Assembly (NCBI RefSeq): GCF_000372725.1
Contig: NW_005196379.1
Span: 314,247-378,246, forward strand
Reading direction: 5' to 3'
Source: Emiliania huxleyi CCMP1516
Lineage: Eukaryota > Haptophyta > Isochrysidales > Noelaerhabdaceae
Length of the DNA: 64,000 nt
Shown piece after piece: positions 20,225-31,100 of this stretch; the first letter of the stretch is position 1; each line of letters begins with the position of its first letter. The notes beneath the pieces are model-generated. The model was not told the DNA's origin and ran no database searches. It saw only the letters and a list, made by a program, of their open reading frames with translations. The position numbers and the translations under genes are program-made.

Positions 20225-20892
20225 GGAAGTCACGTCAGCTCTCGCTCGATCTCGCCAGCTGCAGCTCGTACCGCTTCGGTCGTGGTCCCTGCCGCTTCCG
20301 ATTCCACGGGCGGCTGCTCGGCCGCCTCTGGCGCAGCCTCCGCTACTGCCCCTGCGGTCATCTCCACCGCCTCCTGCGTGGTCGCCTCCGCCGAGCTTGC
20401 CACTGCCGCCTCCGCCGCCTGTCTCGCCTTCTTGAGATCGACCTCACGAATCTGAGCCTCGGCCCTCTCGATCACCCTCTCGGCCGCCGCGACGAGGGCC
20501 TTGCGCTTGGCGCGCGCCTCGTCACGGCCACTCGTTAGATCGGCCGTGTGCAGCGCGTCCAAACGGGTTGCGAGCAGAGCCGTGGCAGAGCCGTGCAGAG
20601 AGGCGAGCGTCGAGCGGAGCGCAATAGGTGGCGCCTCGTTAGCGAGCGCCTCGTCAGCGCGATTCAGCGTCGCCTGCATCTCATCGAGCTCCTTTTCGAG
20701 CGTATCGAGTGTCGTGCAGACGGCGAGCGAGCGCGTCGTAAGTTCCCTGTGCAGCGAAGCCGGTGGAGCTGGCGGTAGGGGTTTCGGCGGTGAGTAGGCA
20801 GGCGAGGCGGCTGACGACGGTAGCACGGCCGGGACGGCCTTTGGCACAGCATCCTCGGTCGTCGCAGCGTTCGAGGACGCCGCACAGCCCAT
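20225..20892 (-). CDS. BAG-domain-like protein with acylation-type N-terminus
   Basis: A single exon from ATG 20892 (222 residues) to a stop at 20225-20227. The start MGCAASSN matches the N-myristoylation consensus (Gly2, Ser6) with a Cys3 palmitoylation site, so membrane attachment is likely. A Pro-rich linker precedes an all-helical region (TLEKELDEMQATLNRADEAL, then LATRLDALHT...RAKRKALVAAAERVIERAE) that resembles the BAG domain, which binds Hsp70 and acts as a nucleotide exchange factor. The C-terminus is Ala/Glu-rich. The BAG call is tentative; a generic coiled coil is possible. Confidence 0.55.
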
Positions 20893-21180
20893 GTGCTGGC
20901 GAGTAGAGCGCACGCCTCACTTTATCAGGGGGGATCCGGGCTTTTCGCTGCGCATGCTGTCGCTGGCGAGGGCTTGTGCTGTGAATAGCAGGCGTGGTCT
21001 CTACTCGCCAGGCCCATGTGTGTATCCAGCAGACTAGAAAAGAAATCATTATTTTATATTAGAGCCTGTTTTTGCCACTTCGTTAGCTCTCCAGGGGTCT
21101 CTAATCTTGAAATCTGAGACCCAAATATCAGACCTTGCTTCAAAATCAAAGGTTTGCTTGCCACTGCGTTGCAAAAACAA

Positions 21181-21230
21181 AATGACGTGTGAGTGTTAGA
21201 GTTGTTTGGTATTGCTAAAAATCTCTCTCT
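21181..21230 (-). repeat. Element-end copy (TTTTTAGCAATAC family)
   Basis: The reverse complement matches 32091-32139 almost base for base over 49 positions, including GAGAGATTTTTAGCAATAC. It is probably a second, partial copy of the inverted-repeat element at 32.1 kb. Confidence 0.7.
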
Positions 21231-21799
21231 CTCTGCGTTGCCCGGCGCCCGCGCCTAATTTTCCTTAGGGTCGCGCTGCGTCTCACATTTGTCCGTGCGC
21301 GCTCCCAGCGCCGAGCCGCGGCTCCACGCGCCACCTGGGCTGCCTCTGGCACGGCCGGGGTCCGCCGAGAGGCTGGGCTTGGCCGGCGGCGCGACGCGTG
21401 GCCTGTGCTGCGGCCATCTCGGACGTTCAAGCGGCGCCAGCCAGCGGCTCGGCCGCGCATCCTTCACACACGCCGCCACGACCGGGATGAGAGGGCCCGG
21501 TGTCGAGCCCTGGTGCGAGCTGCATGCGAGGGGCGGCTATGGCCACAGCAGGTTCACCAGATGGACGTCAAAGCTGCCGTCGGCGTGCTGTCGTGGGGAG
21601 AGCCCGAGACCGCTGCAGAGGAGCCGAGTGCAGTGGCGAGCCAGAGGCTACCTGGGTCGCTAAGTGGTGGTCCTTGCCCATTCTGAGCAGGGCTGTGCTT
21701 TGGTGGGGCTGTGCTTGAGCATGTGTGAACTGGGAGTGCGTGCCGGCGGTGTCTGTGGGTGAAACAGGCGTGTGTGAGGCTGCAAGAGCCGTGGTATGA

Positions 21800-22475
21800 G
21801 CCAGAGTGAGCTTCATCACCCAAAGTAAGGACGGTCTGGGACAGCCCAGGCTTGATCCTGATGGGCCTGGGCCAGGAGAGCGACAGAGAAGGCGAGCTGG
21901 CGAGCTGGGAAGCCGCTTCGTCGGCATGGCCGGTGTGCGTGTTCACACGAGATGCAAGTGCCAAAAAGCGTTGTTTGCGGCTATTGCTCAAAACTGTGGG
22001 AGAGAAGGCCTACATATTATGACTGTACCCATGACTCTGGTGCATGAGGGCTGCGGGACGGGACGTATCGCGGTCGTTGGCGCCGATAATGACCTCCGTA
22101 ATGCCCTCGCAATCGCCTCGGATGGGGTCTACCGGGGACAATCTCGAGCCCTCTCCGTGGCATCACGAGCCAATGTGGGCTTGAAGACCCAAGATAAGTG
22201 TGGTTTCAGACACCTCAGGCTTGCTACGGATGGGCCTGGGCCTGGAGAGCAACAGAGAAGGCGAGGTGGTGAGCCGAGAGGCTGGAGAGTCCGCGTATGA
22301 CCTTGTCGCCGAAAGCAAGTGCCACGAAGCGCTATTTCCTGCTCTCAGCTCACCACCTCGCCTTCTCTGTCGCTCTCCTGGCCCAGGCCCACCAGCAGCA
22401 AGCCTGAGTTGTCCCAGACCGCACTTGTTTTGGGTCTTCAAGCTCATACCGGCTCGTGATGCTCTGGCGCCCTCA
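21800..22475. repeat. Three-copy dispersed repeat, two copies forming an inverted pair
   Basis: Copy A about 21806-21975 (+), copy B about 22178-22340 (+), copy C about 22345-22470 (-). They share GGGCCTGGGCC, GAGAGC(G/A)ACAGAGAAGG, a GCAAGTGCCA-type tail and a GAAGACCCAA-type head. B and C face each other with little between them, so transcripts of this stretch would fold into a long hairpin. Confidence 0.65.
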
Positions 22476-22837
22476 AAGTGGGGCTGGCTGACTTGCCAGA
22501 GGTCGATACTCTGGACGACCCATAGGATGCCACGAATGCCTGAAGGAGAGGGAGGCGAGGCCAGAGGCAGGCTCAGCTGCTCTCGGGTGATCTCGCTTTG
22601 GTGGCTGAAGGACCCGATGGTCCTGTCACACACATTCGCGTTCCGAGTCGTGGGGGTAGAAGAATTCGAGGAGCGAGTCAGCTTCTGTTGCACTCTTGGC
22701 GCAATGAGGGCGAAAATTCTTTGAAAGAAAGAAAGAAAACAGAACGATTTTAAGAAAGAGGACGCTGAAATTCTTTTCTCGCGCGGCCCCCCTGTTGTGC
22801 TGGCACACCCCAGCACAGTGCAGCACAGTGGAGCGGC

Positions 22838-25350
22838 ATGGCGAGCTCTCCGCCGACCGCAGAGATGGCGGCCGCGAGCGTGGGTGCCACGCTCAATATC
22901 AACGTCGGCATACTGGGCCACGTTGACTCGGGAAAGACCAGCCTCTCCCGCGCTCTCTCCTCGACCGCGTCGACCAACGCCTTTGATAAGAACCCGCAGA
23001 GCAAGGAGCGCGGAATCACGCTGGACCTCGGCTTCTCGTCCTTTCTCACCAGCCTGCCTGCGCAGCTGGCGGGCGGGGCGTACAGCCAGATGCAGGTCAC
23101 GCTTGTGGACTGCCCGGGCCACGCGTCACTCATCCGCACGATCATCGGCGGAGCGCAGATCATCGATCTGATGCTGCTCGTGATTGACGTCACCAAGGGC
23201 ATCCAGACGCAGACGGCTGAGTGCCTCGTTATCGGCGAGATCCTCAACGACACACTCATCGTCGTGCTCAACAAGACAGACATGCTGCCGGAGGCCGGGC
23301 GCGAGGAGAAGCTCAGCAAGATGAAGGTGCGACGCACCCTCTTCCCGCCGCACCGCCCAAAACAGCCTCCCGGCCCCACCTCTCGCCACACTCGGCTGTG
23401 CCCGACGCTCGCCTCCGGCGTAAGGCGCGCATACGCAAGACGCTCGCCGCCACCAAGTTCGCTGACGCGCCGATGGTGGCCATCGCTGCACGGCCGGGTG
23501 CGCCTCGCCGCCTCTGCGCCGCCCCCGCGCCTCTGCGCTGCGCCTGTGCCGGGCCGGCCCTCTCTGCGCGTGTTGACGACGACGCGCACCGCCTCCGAGG
23601 AACATTCTACCCTCGCGCTGCTCACCGCCTCCTCCCGCCTCTTCCTCCGCCTCTTCCTCCAGGCGGCGCCGAGTCGGCGGCGAGCGACGCGTCCGGCGGC
23701 GCTGCTGCGGTCGGGGTGAGTGCGCTTGTGGACGAGCTCAAGGCTCGCGTGGCGCTTCCGGAGAGGAGGCACGACGGGCCTCTGCACTTCGCCATCGACC
23801 ACTGCTTCCCCATCAAGGGGCAGGGGACGGCGAGATGTAGCCGAGATGCAGCCGATCAAGGGGCACGGGACGGCGAGATGTAGCCGAGATGTAGCCGAGA
23901 TGCAGCCGATCAAGGGGCACGGGACGGCGAGATGTAGCCGAGATGTAGCCGAGATGCAGCCGATCAAGGGGCACGGGACGGCGAGATGTAGCCGAGATGT
24001 AGCCGAGATGCAGCCGATCAAGGGGAGGGGACGGCGAGATGTAGCCGAGATGCAGCCGAGATGCAGCCGATCAGGGGGAGGGGACGGCGCCCCGCGCGCT
24101 CCTCCACCTCCGCGGTGCCGACCGGTCTTCGCGCCGCAGGTGCTCACCGGCACGGTCCTCTCCGGCTCGCTCAAGATCGGCCAGGAGATCGAGTTCCCCG
24201 AGCTCAAGCAGACGCGCAAGATCAAGTCGATGCAGATGTTCCGCAAGCCCGTCCAGTCCGCCACGCAGGGCGACCGCCTGGGCGTCTGCGTCACTCAGCT
24301 GGACGCAAAGGCCCTCGAGCGAGGCATCGCCTGCACGCCCGGCTACATCTCTACCGTCTCGTGCGCGCTCGTGGCGGCGCGCACTCCGCCCGCCTCCGCC
24401 CGCCTCTGCCCGCCTCCGCCCTGCCCGCTTCCACCGCTTCCGCCCCGCCTCCGCCCGCCTCCGCCCGCCTCCCCGCCCGCCCCGCGCTCCTCGCCCACGG
24501 CCCCGTCCCCGGTGTGCGCCTCGCAGGTGCGGCACATCCGCTTCTTCAAGACGGCCTGCAAGACGGGAGCAAAGTTCCACGTGACCGTCGGCCACGCCAC
24601 CGTCATGGGGACGGCAACCTTCTTCGGCCCGCCCGGCGCCGCCGCCGCCGAGGCGGAGAGGCAGGCGGCCGTGGAGGGGAAGGACGAGGCGGCGCGCAAG
24701 GCGGCGCAGGCCGCACGCGCGCTCGCGGTCGCGCGCGCGCCGCTGCCGACCAGCTTCGCCGACGGGGGAGAGCACCTCTACCAAGAGGAGCTCGACACGG
24801 CGGCGCGCGGACCTGCGGCGCGCGGGCAAGGGACGCGGGGTGGGCGTATCTCGGACACGTCACGGGTGTGTGCTAGGCGCCCGACCAGTGGTGCGTGCTG
24901 CAGCTCGAGCAGCCGGTCGCCTGCGCGCTGCCCGCCACCGCAATCTGCTCGCACCTCGAGACGGACCACAACCTCAACGCGTGCCGCATCGCCTTTTACG
25001 GCAAGCTGGTGCGCAGCCTCGCGCCCGACGAGGTGCCGAAGCTGCGCGTCTTCAAGAGGAAGCGCAAGGAGGGGCAGGTCGAGCGGTTGCACGACGACCA
25101 CACCCTCATCTGCAAGAACCTCTTCCGGCCGGGCACCGACATGACGCCCTTTTTTGGCATGGAGGTGCAGGTGGGCGAGTCCGGACCTGTGGGCAGGATC
25201 GACTCCACCTTTGGCAAGACCAAGTTCAAGGTCGCCTTCCCCTCCTCGCTCGAGCCCGGGGTGCTCGCCGACGCTTGCAAGGGCGCGCGCATCTATCTCA
25301 ACTACAAGCGGTTCGTCTTTGACACGGAGAAGCGGATGATTCAACACTGA
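22838..25350 (+). CDS. EEFSEC: Selenocysteine-specific elongation factor (EEFSEC/SelB)
   Basis: The GTPase that delivers selenocysteyl-tRNA to the ribosome at UGA codons of mRNAs carrying a SECIS element. My exons are 22838-23326, 23425-23497, 23663-23829, 24140-24370, 24527-24799 and 24877-25350, for 568 residues (human about 596). GTPase motifs: GHVDSGKTSL (P-loop), ERGITLDLG (switch I), DCPGH (switch II), NKTD (base contact). Then the family-specific KTLAATKF, DHCFPIKGQGTVLTGTVLSGS (domain 2), KFHVTVGHATVMG (domain 3) and CRIAFYGKL with a basic stretch and GKTKFKV (domain 4). Two introns use GC donors. The third intron holds six copies of a roughly 50-base repeat that includes the donor site itself. 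The genome should therefore encode selenoproteins and the rest of the selenocysteine pathway. Confidence 0.95.
23811..24085 (+). repeat. Tandem repeat inside EEFSEC intron 3 that re-copies the donor site
   Basis: Six units of about 32-54 bases. Each begins with ATCAAGGGG (ATCAGGGGG in the last) and continues ...GGGACGGCGAGATG; all but the last carry GAGATG(T/C)AGCC blocks. The first unit starts in the coding exon; its GGGACG/GCGAG is the splice donor I infer. Confidence 0.85.
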
Positions 25351-25660
25351 ACGAGAGAAGCGAGTACGCGGGTAAGAGTAAAGTAAAAGCAGGGCCACGC
25401 GATATCACGGCCTGATCACGGCGTGGAACACCGAATATACGCGCGCGTAATTTACTGTCTCTGTCTACGTGTTGTGTAGAATGTGCATACCAATATAGAG
25501 TCGATTAGATCCAGGTTAACACGAAAAAGCAAACTCCAAATACAGAAACATTTGTTTCACGCCTGCAAGCTGCATATGCCATCACATGGCCTGCATTCTC
25601 CATTCACACTTGGTAACTTGGACGGGTTGTGGAGACACGCGCCGATGTGTTCATCGTGAG
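25351..25660. other. Convergent 3' region between EEFSEC and the F-box/RCC1 gene
   Basis: An AT-richer 310-base stretch where the two transcripts converge. It probably contains both 3' UTRs. No other gene or structured element is seen. Confidence 0.5.
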
Positions 25661-27760
25661 CTAGCTCCAGCGGTTCTTGCAACTCTCGCACAAACCCTGC
25701 TCATGCGCCTCCACAAGGGCTGCCGCCTCCGCCCCTGCCTTTGCCTCCGCCGCCGCCTTGGCCGTAGCGGAGGCTGCTGCCGCTTGCTTCGCCTTAGCAG
25801 CGGCGGCGGCGGCCTGTACCGTCCTCAGCACAGCCTCCAATTCCGCCGCCTCCGCCGCCGCGGCCTGCTCTGCCGCCGCAGCAGCCGCTGCCGCTGCCGC
25901 TGAAGACGCCGCCGCTGCCGCCGCTGCCCTCCTCTGGCGCGCAGCCTCAGCAACCTCTGCACCGCGCGCCGCCGCTGCCGCAGCAGGGAGAAGGAGCCGG
26001 AAGCCATTGCATCCCTCCCCCCAGCTCCAAACAAGGCCGTCGGCGGTGAGGGCGAGGCTGTGAGCTCTTCCAGCCGACACAGCGACAACGCGCTGCCCCA
26101 CCAAAGCCTCGATCGGTTCGGGCTGCAGTTCCCGCGGCGATTGAGATTGCCGTAGCAATCTCCAGACAGTGCCATCGGCGGTGATGGCGAGGGGGTCGTA
26201 TCCCGCCGCCAAAGCGACGACGCGTTCGGAGAGCTGAAAGAACTCGACCTTCTGAGGCATCCACGTTTCTTCGCCCCAGATCCAAACATCGCCGCAGGCG
26301 GTGAGGACGAGGCTGAGGTTGCCTCCAGCCCACACAGCAACGGCGTATCGCGCCGACAGAGCCTCGACCTTCTTGGGCCGGCGCTGGGTATACTCGTGCC
26401 CCATTGGGAAGGCGCTGCCGTCGTGGTGCCGCTGTATCCACGGATGGCCCAACGGGGCGCCATAGCCATAGCCCCAGGAGAAGACAGAGCCGTCAGCGGT
26501 GACGGCTAGGCTGTGCCGTGCTCCAGCCGACACGGAGACGACGTGCCGGCCATCAAAGGCTTCGACCTTCTTGGGTAGCAGCTGGTCCTGCTCGTCGCCG
26601 TGGCCCAACTGGCCAGAGCCTCCATCGCCCCAGCTCCAGAGGGCGCCGTCGGCGGTGAGGGCGAGGCTGTGCCATGCTCCAGCCGAGACAGCGACGGCGG
26701 CGTCGTCGCCAAAGAAAGCCAGCGCTTCGACCTTCTTCGGCTCCAGCTGGTTCTGCTCGTCGCCGTGGCCCAAGCGGCCACTCCTCCCGCAGCCCCAGCT
26801 CCAGACGAAACCATCCGCAGTGAGAGCGAGGCCGTGTTCCTGCCCAACCGCAACGCCCACGGCGCGCTCGCCGCCCAGCGTTGACGGTAGCCGAGTCGGA
26901 AACGTCAGCAGCGTCACGCCCTCACCGTGCCCGAGGAAATTGCTCTCGCCGCATGAAGAGAGCCGCCCCTCGACGTCAATGCAGATGCTGTAATCACGGC
27001 CAAAAGTTCTGTGCTTGCTTGCCGCCAACCTCGCCGGTGGGTTGGCCTCGCGCAGCATCGCCGAAAAGCACAGCCACCGCACAACGCACAGCTCGTCCAT
27101 TGGCTGCGCCAGAGTCTCGTAACCTCGCACTTGCGCCCACAAGCGGACGCCCTGCTCTGCGACCGGTTCGTGAAAGAGGCGGGAGACGGCCGAGACGCGA
27201 GCGATGTCAACGGGGCTGTCGCACCTCGAGAGGATGCGCGCAAGCAGCTCCGGCGGCAGGTCGAGGAGCGGTGAGGCGTCGGCGTCGGCGGCGTCGGCGG
27301 CGTCGGCGGCGTCGGCGGCGTCGGCGGCGTCGGCGGCGTCGGCGGCTTCGGCGGCGTCGGCGGCGTTGACGTCGGAAGCGGCAGCCGTGTCGGAAGCGGC
27401 AGCCGCGTCGGCTGTGGCGGCTGCGGCAGCGTCGTCAGCGGCGGCGCCGGTTGCGGCGGCGGCTGCGGCGGTGTTGGAAGCGTCGGCAACGAGAGCGGAA
27501 TGGGAGTAAGCCGCTGACGGGGCAGGCTCGTCGCTGGCGGCACTCGGGAGATCGCCGCCGTCGAGGGATGCGCCGGTTTCGACACACTTCAACTTGAGTT
27601 TTACGTCTAGCAAAGCTCTTCGGCCGTCGTCCATGATGCTTCTTGCGCGGCCTAATATGACGAAGCGAGTGCCCTCCTGCGTGTCGGGCGGAACAGCGAT
27701 CAACACCACCTCGCCTCGCGGTATTAAAACCTCGAGGAGCCTGCTGCTGCAGGAGTCCAT
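25661..27760 (-). CDS. F-box protein with RCC1 repeats
   Basis: A single-exon gene. ATG 27760 (699 residues) is preferred; ATG 27982 in the same frame would add 74 residues and reach into the shared promoter. Order of parts: a globular start, an Asp/Ala-rich low-complexity stretch encoded by GCGGCGTCG-type repeats (27270-27500), an F-box (LLDLPPELLARILSRCDSP), then at least six RCC1/ATS1-like blades (ALTADGFVWSWG, GRLGHGDEQNQLEPKKVEAL, VSAGAWHSLALT and variants), and an Ala-rich coiled-coil tail ending in Cys-rich ESCKNRWS. The F-box would dock on Skp1 of an SCF ubiquitin ligase, with the RCC1 propeller binding the substrate. The gene is divergent from the VIP1 gene. Confidence 0.85.
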   Translation of the reverse strand: MDSCSSRLLEVLIPRGEVVLIAVPPDTQEGTRFVILGRARSIMDDGRRALLDVKLKLKCVETGASLDGGDLPSAASDEPAPSAAYSHSALVADASNTAAAAAATGAAADDAAAAATADAAAASDTAAASDVNAADAAEAADAADAADAADAADAADAADADASPLLDLPPELLARILSRCDSPVDIARVSAVSRLFHEPVAEQGVRLWAQVRGYETLAQPMDELCVVRWLCFSAMLREANPPARLAASKHRTFGRDYSICIDVEGRLSSCGESNFLGHGEGVTLLTFPTRLPSTLGGERAVGVAVGQEHGLALTADGFVWSWGCGRSGRLGHGDEQNQLEPKKVEALAFFGDDAAVAVSAGAWHSLALTADGALWSWGDGGSGQLGHGDEQDQLLPKKVEAFDGRHVVSVSAGARHSLAVTADGSVFSWGYGYGAPLGHPWIQRHHDGSAFPMGHEYTQRRPKKVEALSARYAVAVWAGGNLSLVLTACGDVWIWGEETWMPQKVEFFQLSERVVALAAGYDPLAITADGTVWRLLRQSQSPRELQPEPIEALVGQRVVAVSAGRAHSLALTADGLVWSWGEGCNGFRLLLPAAAAAARGAEVAEAARQRRAAAAAAASSAAAAAAAAAAEQAAAAEAAELEAVLRTVQAAAAAAKAKQAAAASATAKAAAEAKAGAEAAALVEAHEQGLCESCKNRWS

Positions 27761-28050
27761 CGCGGGCGCCGAGACAATTTCTTTTCTTCTGGCCCTAGCG
27801 GCCCGACGCCGAGGCACGCGCTTGAGGAGTTCATCAGGGGCAACGCCGCCTTTGCACGTTGTTTTCTTTTTTGGAAAACGGCGGCCCTTCGCTTGCGAGC
27901 CCAGCGCCCCAGCGGTGATCTTCTCTGGTGATGCTGCGCTGTCGGCTGCGCTTGCCGGATGACTCCCGCACGACGCCAGCATTCTCCCTGCGTGGTCGGC
28001 TGCGTCGCATCCTCGTCGTCGGTGGCGCTTCGCGCGGCGCTCCGGCACAG

Positions 28051-28069
28051 GAGACTTATAAGGGTAGAA
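28051..28069 (+). promoter_or_regulatory. Putative core promoter motif upstream of the VIP1 gene
   Basis: GAGACTTATAAGGGTAGAA, identical to 15779-15797, lies 75 bases before ATG 28144 in the short divergent promoter region (27761-28143). Confidence 0.5.
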
Positions 28070-28143
28070 ACCGAGAAGAAATCAACGCTACTAACAATCA
28101 AATTCCGCGGCGCTTGGACGGCCGACGCCGAGCACAATACAGG

Positions 28144-31100
28144 ATGGGCGAGCCCGAGGAGCCTCTCCTGCGACTGGGCGTTTGCGCCATGGCCAAGAAG
28201 GCCAGGAGTAAGCCGATGCGCGCCATCCTCGAGCGGATAGAGGAGCACGGCGGCATCGAGATTGTCGTGTGGACCGAGCCGTTTGTCTATGACGCGCCGG
28301 TCGAGGAGTGGCCTGTCGTGGACTGCATGGTCTGCTTCCACTCAAACGGGTTCCCGCTCGAAAAGGCGGAGGCGTATGTCTCCCTCCGCTCGCCTCTCCT
28401 CATCAACTCGCTCAAGGAGCAGTGGTGGCTGCTGGACCGGCGCAAGGTCAGCATGACGCTGGAGCGGGTCGGCGTGCCTGCGCCGCGCATGCTCTTTGTG
28501 AACCGCGACGCCCCCGACGACCCGAACTTCGCGTGGACACCGACCGAGGAGGGCGACTTTGTCGAGGGCGACGATTTCGTCGCTATCGGCGAGAGGAAGA
28601 TCATCAAGCCCTTTGTGGAGAAGCCAGTGGATGCGAACCGGCACGACGTGCGGATCTACTTCCCGTCGTCGGCGGGAGGCGGCTGCAAATCTCTCTTCCG
28701 CAAGGTGGGCGACCGGAGCGGGCAGTGGAACCCAGACATCAACCGCGTGCGGCGCGACGGCTCGTACGTGTACGAGGCCTTCGTGCCGACGGGAGGGATC
28801 GACGTCAAGGTTTACGCCATTGCGCCTTCCTACGCGCACGCCGAGGCGCGCAAGAGCCCCGCAGTGGACGGCAAGGTGGAGCGGGACGCGAACGGCAAAG
28901 AGGTGCGGCACGCGGTGCGGCTCCTCGACGACCAGAAGCGCGTCGCGTCCAAGATCACATCGGCCTTCCGGCAGGGCGTCTGTGGCTTCGACATGCTATA
29001 CACACCGATCGGCACCTCGTACGTGTGCGACGTCAACGGCTTCTCGTTCGTCAAGGGGAGCGAAAAGTACCTGAACGACGCGGCGGCGCTGCTTCACACC
29101 ATCTGCATGGCCTCGCTCCGGCCCGCGCGCTTCCTCGAGATCTGGGATCGGCGGCAGGAAGAGGTTGCCGCGTCGGGCGACACGGACGATGTGGAGGACC
29201 GCAGGACCGCGGTCCGTCGCCTCTCGTCCGCGATGCCGAACGCGCCGTCGCCACGCGCCGACGGCGTGTCAGGCGAGGAGCTGCTCGCCGTGCTGATCGT
29301 CGCGCGGCACGGCGACCGCACGCCCAAGATGAAGTGCAAGGTGAACACCGGCGATCCAGCGCTGCTCTCGCTGTACCACCGCTGGGCGCCCGAGGACGCG
29401 GCGGCAAAGAAGAAGGAGGTCAAGCTCAAGCGGCCGCGCCAACTGCGCGACGCACAGCAGGTGGTCGCGAAGCTGGTCGAGGAGCTCGCCTCGAGCACCG
29501 AGAGCAGCGACCTCGCCTCGAGCGCGGTCGACGACAGCGACGAGCGCAAGCTCAAGCTGATGCACGAGGTGCTGCAGGAGGGCGGCCACTTCTCGGGGCT
29601 CAACCGCAAGCTGCAGCTCAAGGTGAAGAAGTCGGCGGCGGACGAGAGCGGGCTCTTTCGCGCCACCAAACTGCAGGCCATCATGAAGTACGGCGGCCTG
29701 CTGACGCCATGCGGCTGCCACCAGGCCGAGGCATTCGGGCGCGACGCGGCGGCGACGCTCTACCCCGGCGGCGCTGCGGGGCTTATGCGCCTGCACAGCA
29801 CGTTCCGCCTCGACTTCCGCTGCTACACAAGTGACGAGGGGCGCGTGCAGCAGACCGCGGCGCACTGGATCCGCACTTTCCTCAACCTCGACACGTCCAC
29901 CGGCGACATCACGCCCATCCTCTTCAACTACATCAACATCGACACTAAAATGCTCGACGAGATGCCGCACGCGGTCGAAGCCACCATCGAGCGCGCGCGA
30001 GCGCGCATCGGGGAGCTCGTGGACTCGGACCCGACCGCGCAGGATGAGCTGAGGCGGATCAAGCTGCACCTCACCGCCATCTGCGACCACTTTTGCGCGC
30101 TCTACAAGAGCGCGCTCGGCCGGGCTGGCGGCGGCGGCGACGACAGCCTCGCGGACGGCCTCTCCTTTCACACGGCCGGCAAGGTGGCGGACCTGCAGCC
30201 CGCGGTCAAGGCCGCGCAGGGCGATGGGAGCGAGACCAGTGGCGCGGCGAGTGACGACGAGAGGGAGGACAAGGAGCGAGACAGCCTGGTGCGGCAGTCG
30301 GATTCGCCAGAGCCCGCGCCGCGGCTGCTGTCCCGCCGGCAGAAGAAGCCGGCGCTCGGCGAGAGCCTCTACTCGGCCTGGATGCGCTGGTCGTCGATCC
30401 GGCGCGCCTTCTTGCGGGACGAGGCGGTCGAGGGAGACAGCCCCTCCACCGCGTTCGACCTCAGCAAGATCAGCGACATCTTCGACTCGGCCTACTACGA
30501 CACGGTGCATAATGCGCACCTGAGGCTGCCTCAGGTGGTCGAGCTCTTCGCGGCGATCCGGCAGTTTGCGACTCGCGTCGTGCCCAATGAGTACGGTGGC
30601 CTGCCGACGCGGCGGCTCAAGATCGGCTCGACGATCTGCGCGCCGCTCCTCTCCAAGCTCACCAAGGACATTGACAAGTGCCTCAGCGACCCGAGCCGTC
30701 CCGGCGTCGTCAAAGAGGGGGCGGCGGCGGGCGAGGCGGCGAGTGACGACGACGGCAGCCGCACCTTCCGCCGAGCCGCAGTGCGCGTCTGCGGTGTGAG
30801 CGACGAGGCGGCGTCCGCGCTCGCGCAGCTGTACGACCGCCTCCTCTCGCGAATGGCGGCGGATGGGTCGCGGACCACGTTCGGCGGCTTGGAGCGGGCC
30901 ATGTCCAAGCACCTGCTGGCGTCCGCCACGGTCGCTGAGGAGGCGACACTCGGGGACGGCGGATGCGGGCTACCTGGTGGGCGGTTCACGTCGCCGATGC
31001 GAGGGAGCGTCCCGCCGCAGAACAGCTTCCAGGCGGAGGAGGAGCAGGAGCTGCTCTTCCTGGACGTCGAGGAGGCGGAGAGCAAGGGCATCCGGACCGC

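Larger units (their letters stand above)
20893..22837. other. Repeat-rich intergenic region
   Basis: An AT-rich island (about 21040-21240) ends in a copy of an element terminus (21181-21230). From 21.8 to 22.47 kb there are three copies of a 110-130-base repeat. Open frames here are made of these repeats; a stretch at about 21970-22150 reads as protein-like but matches no family I know. The last 150 bases should hold the EEFSEC promoter. Confidence 0.5.

Noticed and set aside
22163-23122. Minus-strand frame of about 320 residues across the EEFSEC start
   Set aside because: Made of the dispersed repeat plus the antisense of EEFSEC exon 1.
23830-24085. CRISPR-like regular array
   Set aside because: Units are directly adjacent without unique spacers and lie in a eukaryotic intron; it is a tandem repeat.
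22838-25350. A SECIS element near EEFSEC
   Set aside because: EEFSEC is not itself a selenoprotein in other organisms and I could not identify a convincing SECIS fold by eye.
27270-27500. GCGGCGTCG microsatellite as non-coding satellite DNA
   Set aside because: It keeps the frame of the F-box/RCC1 gene as an Asp/Ala-rich linker.
29269-30912. 547-residue frame on the strand opposite the VIP1 gene
   Set aside because: Exactly antisense to a well-supported kinase/phosphatase gene and has no domain; a GC-driven shadow.
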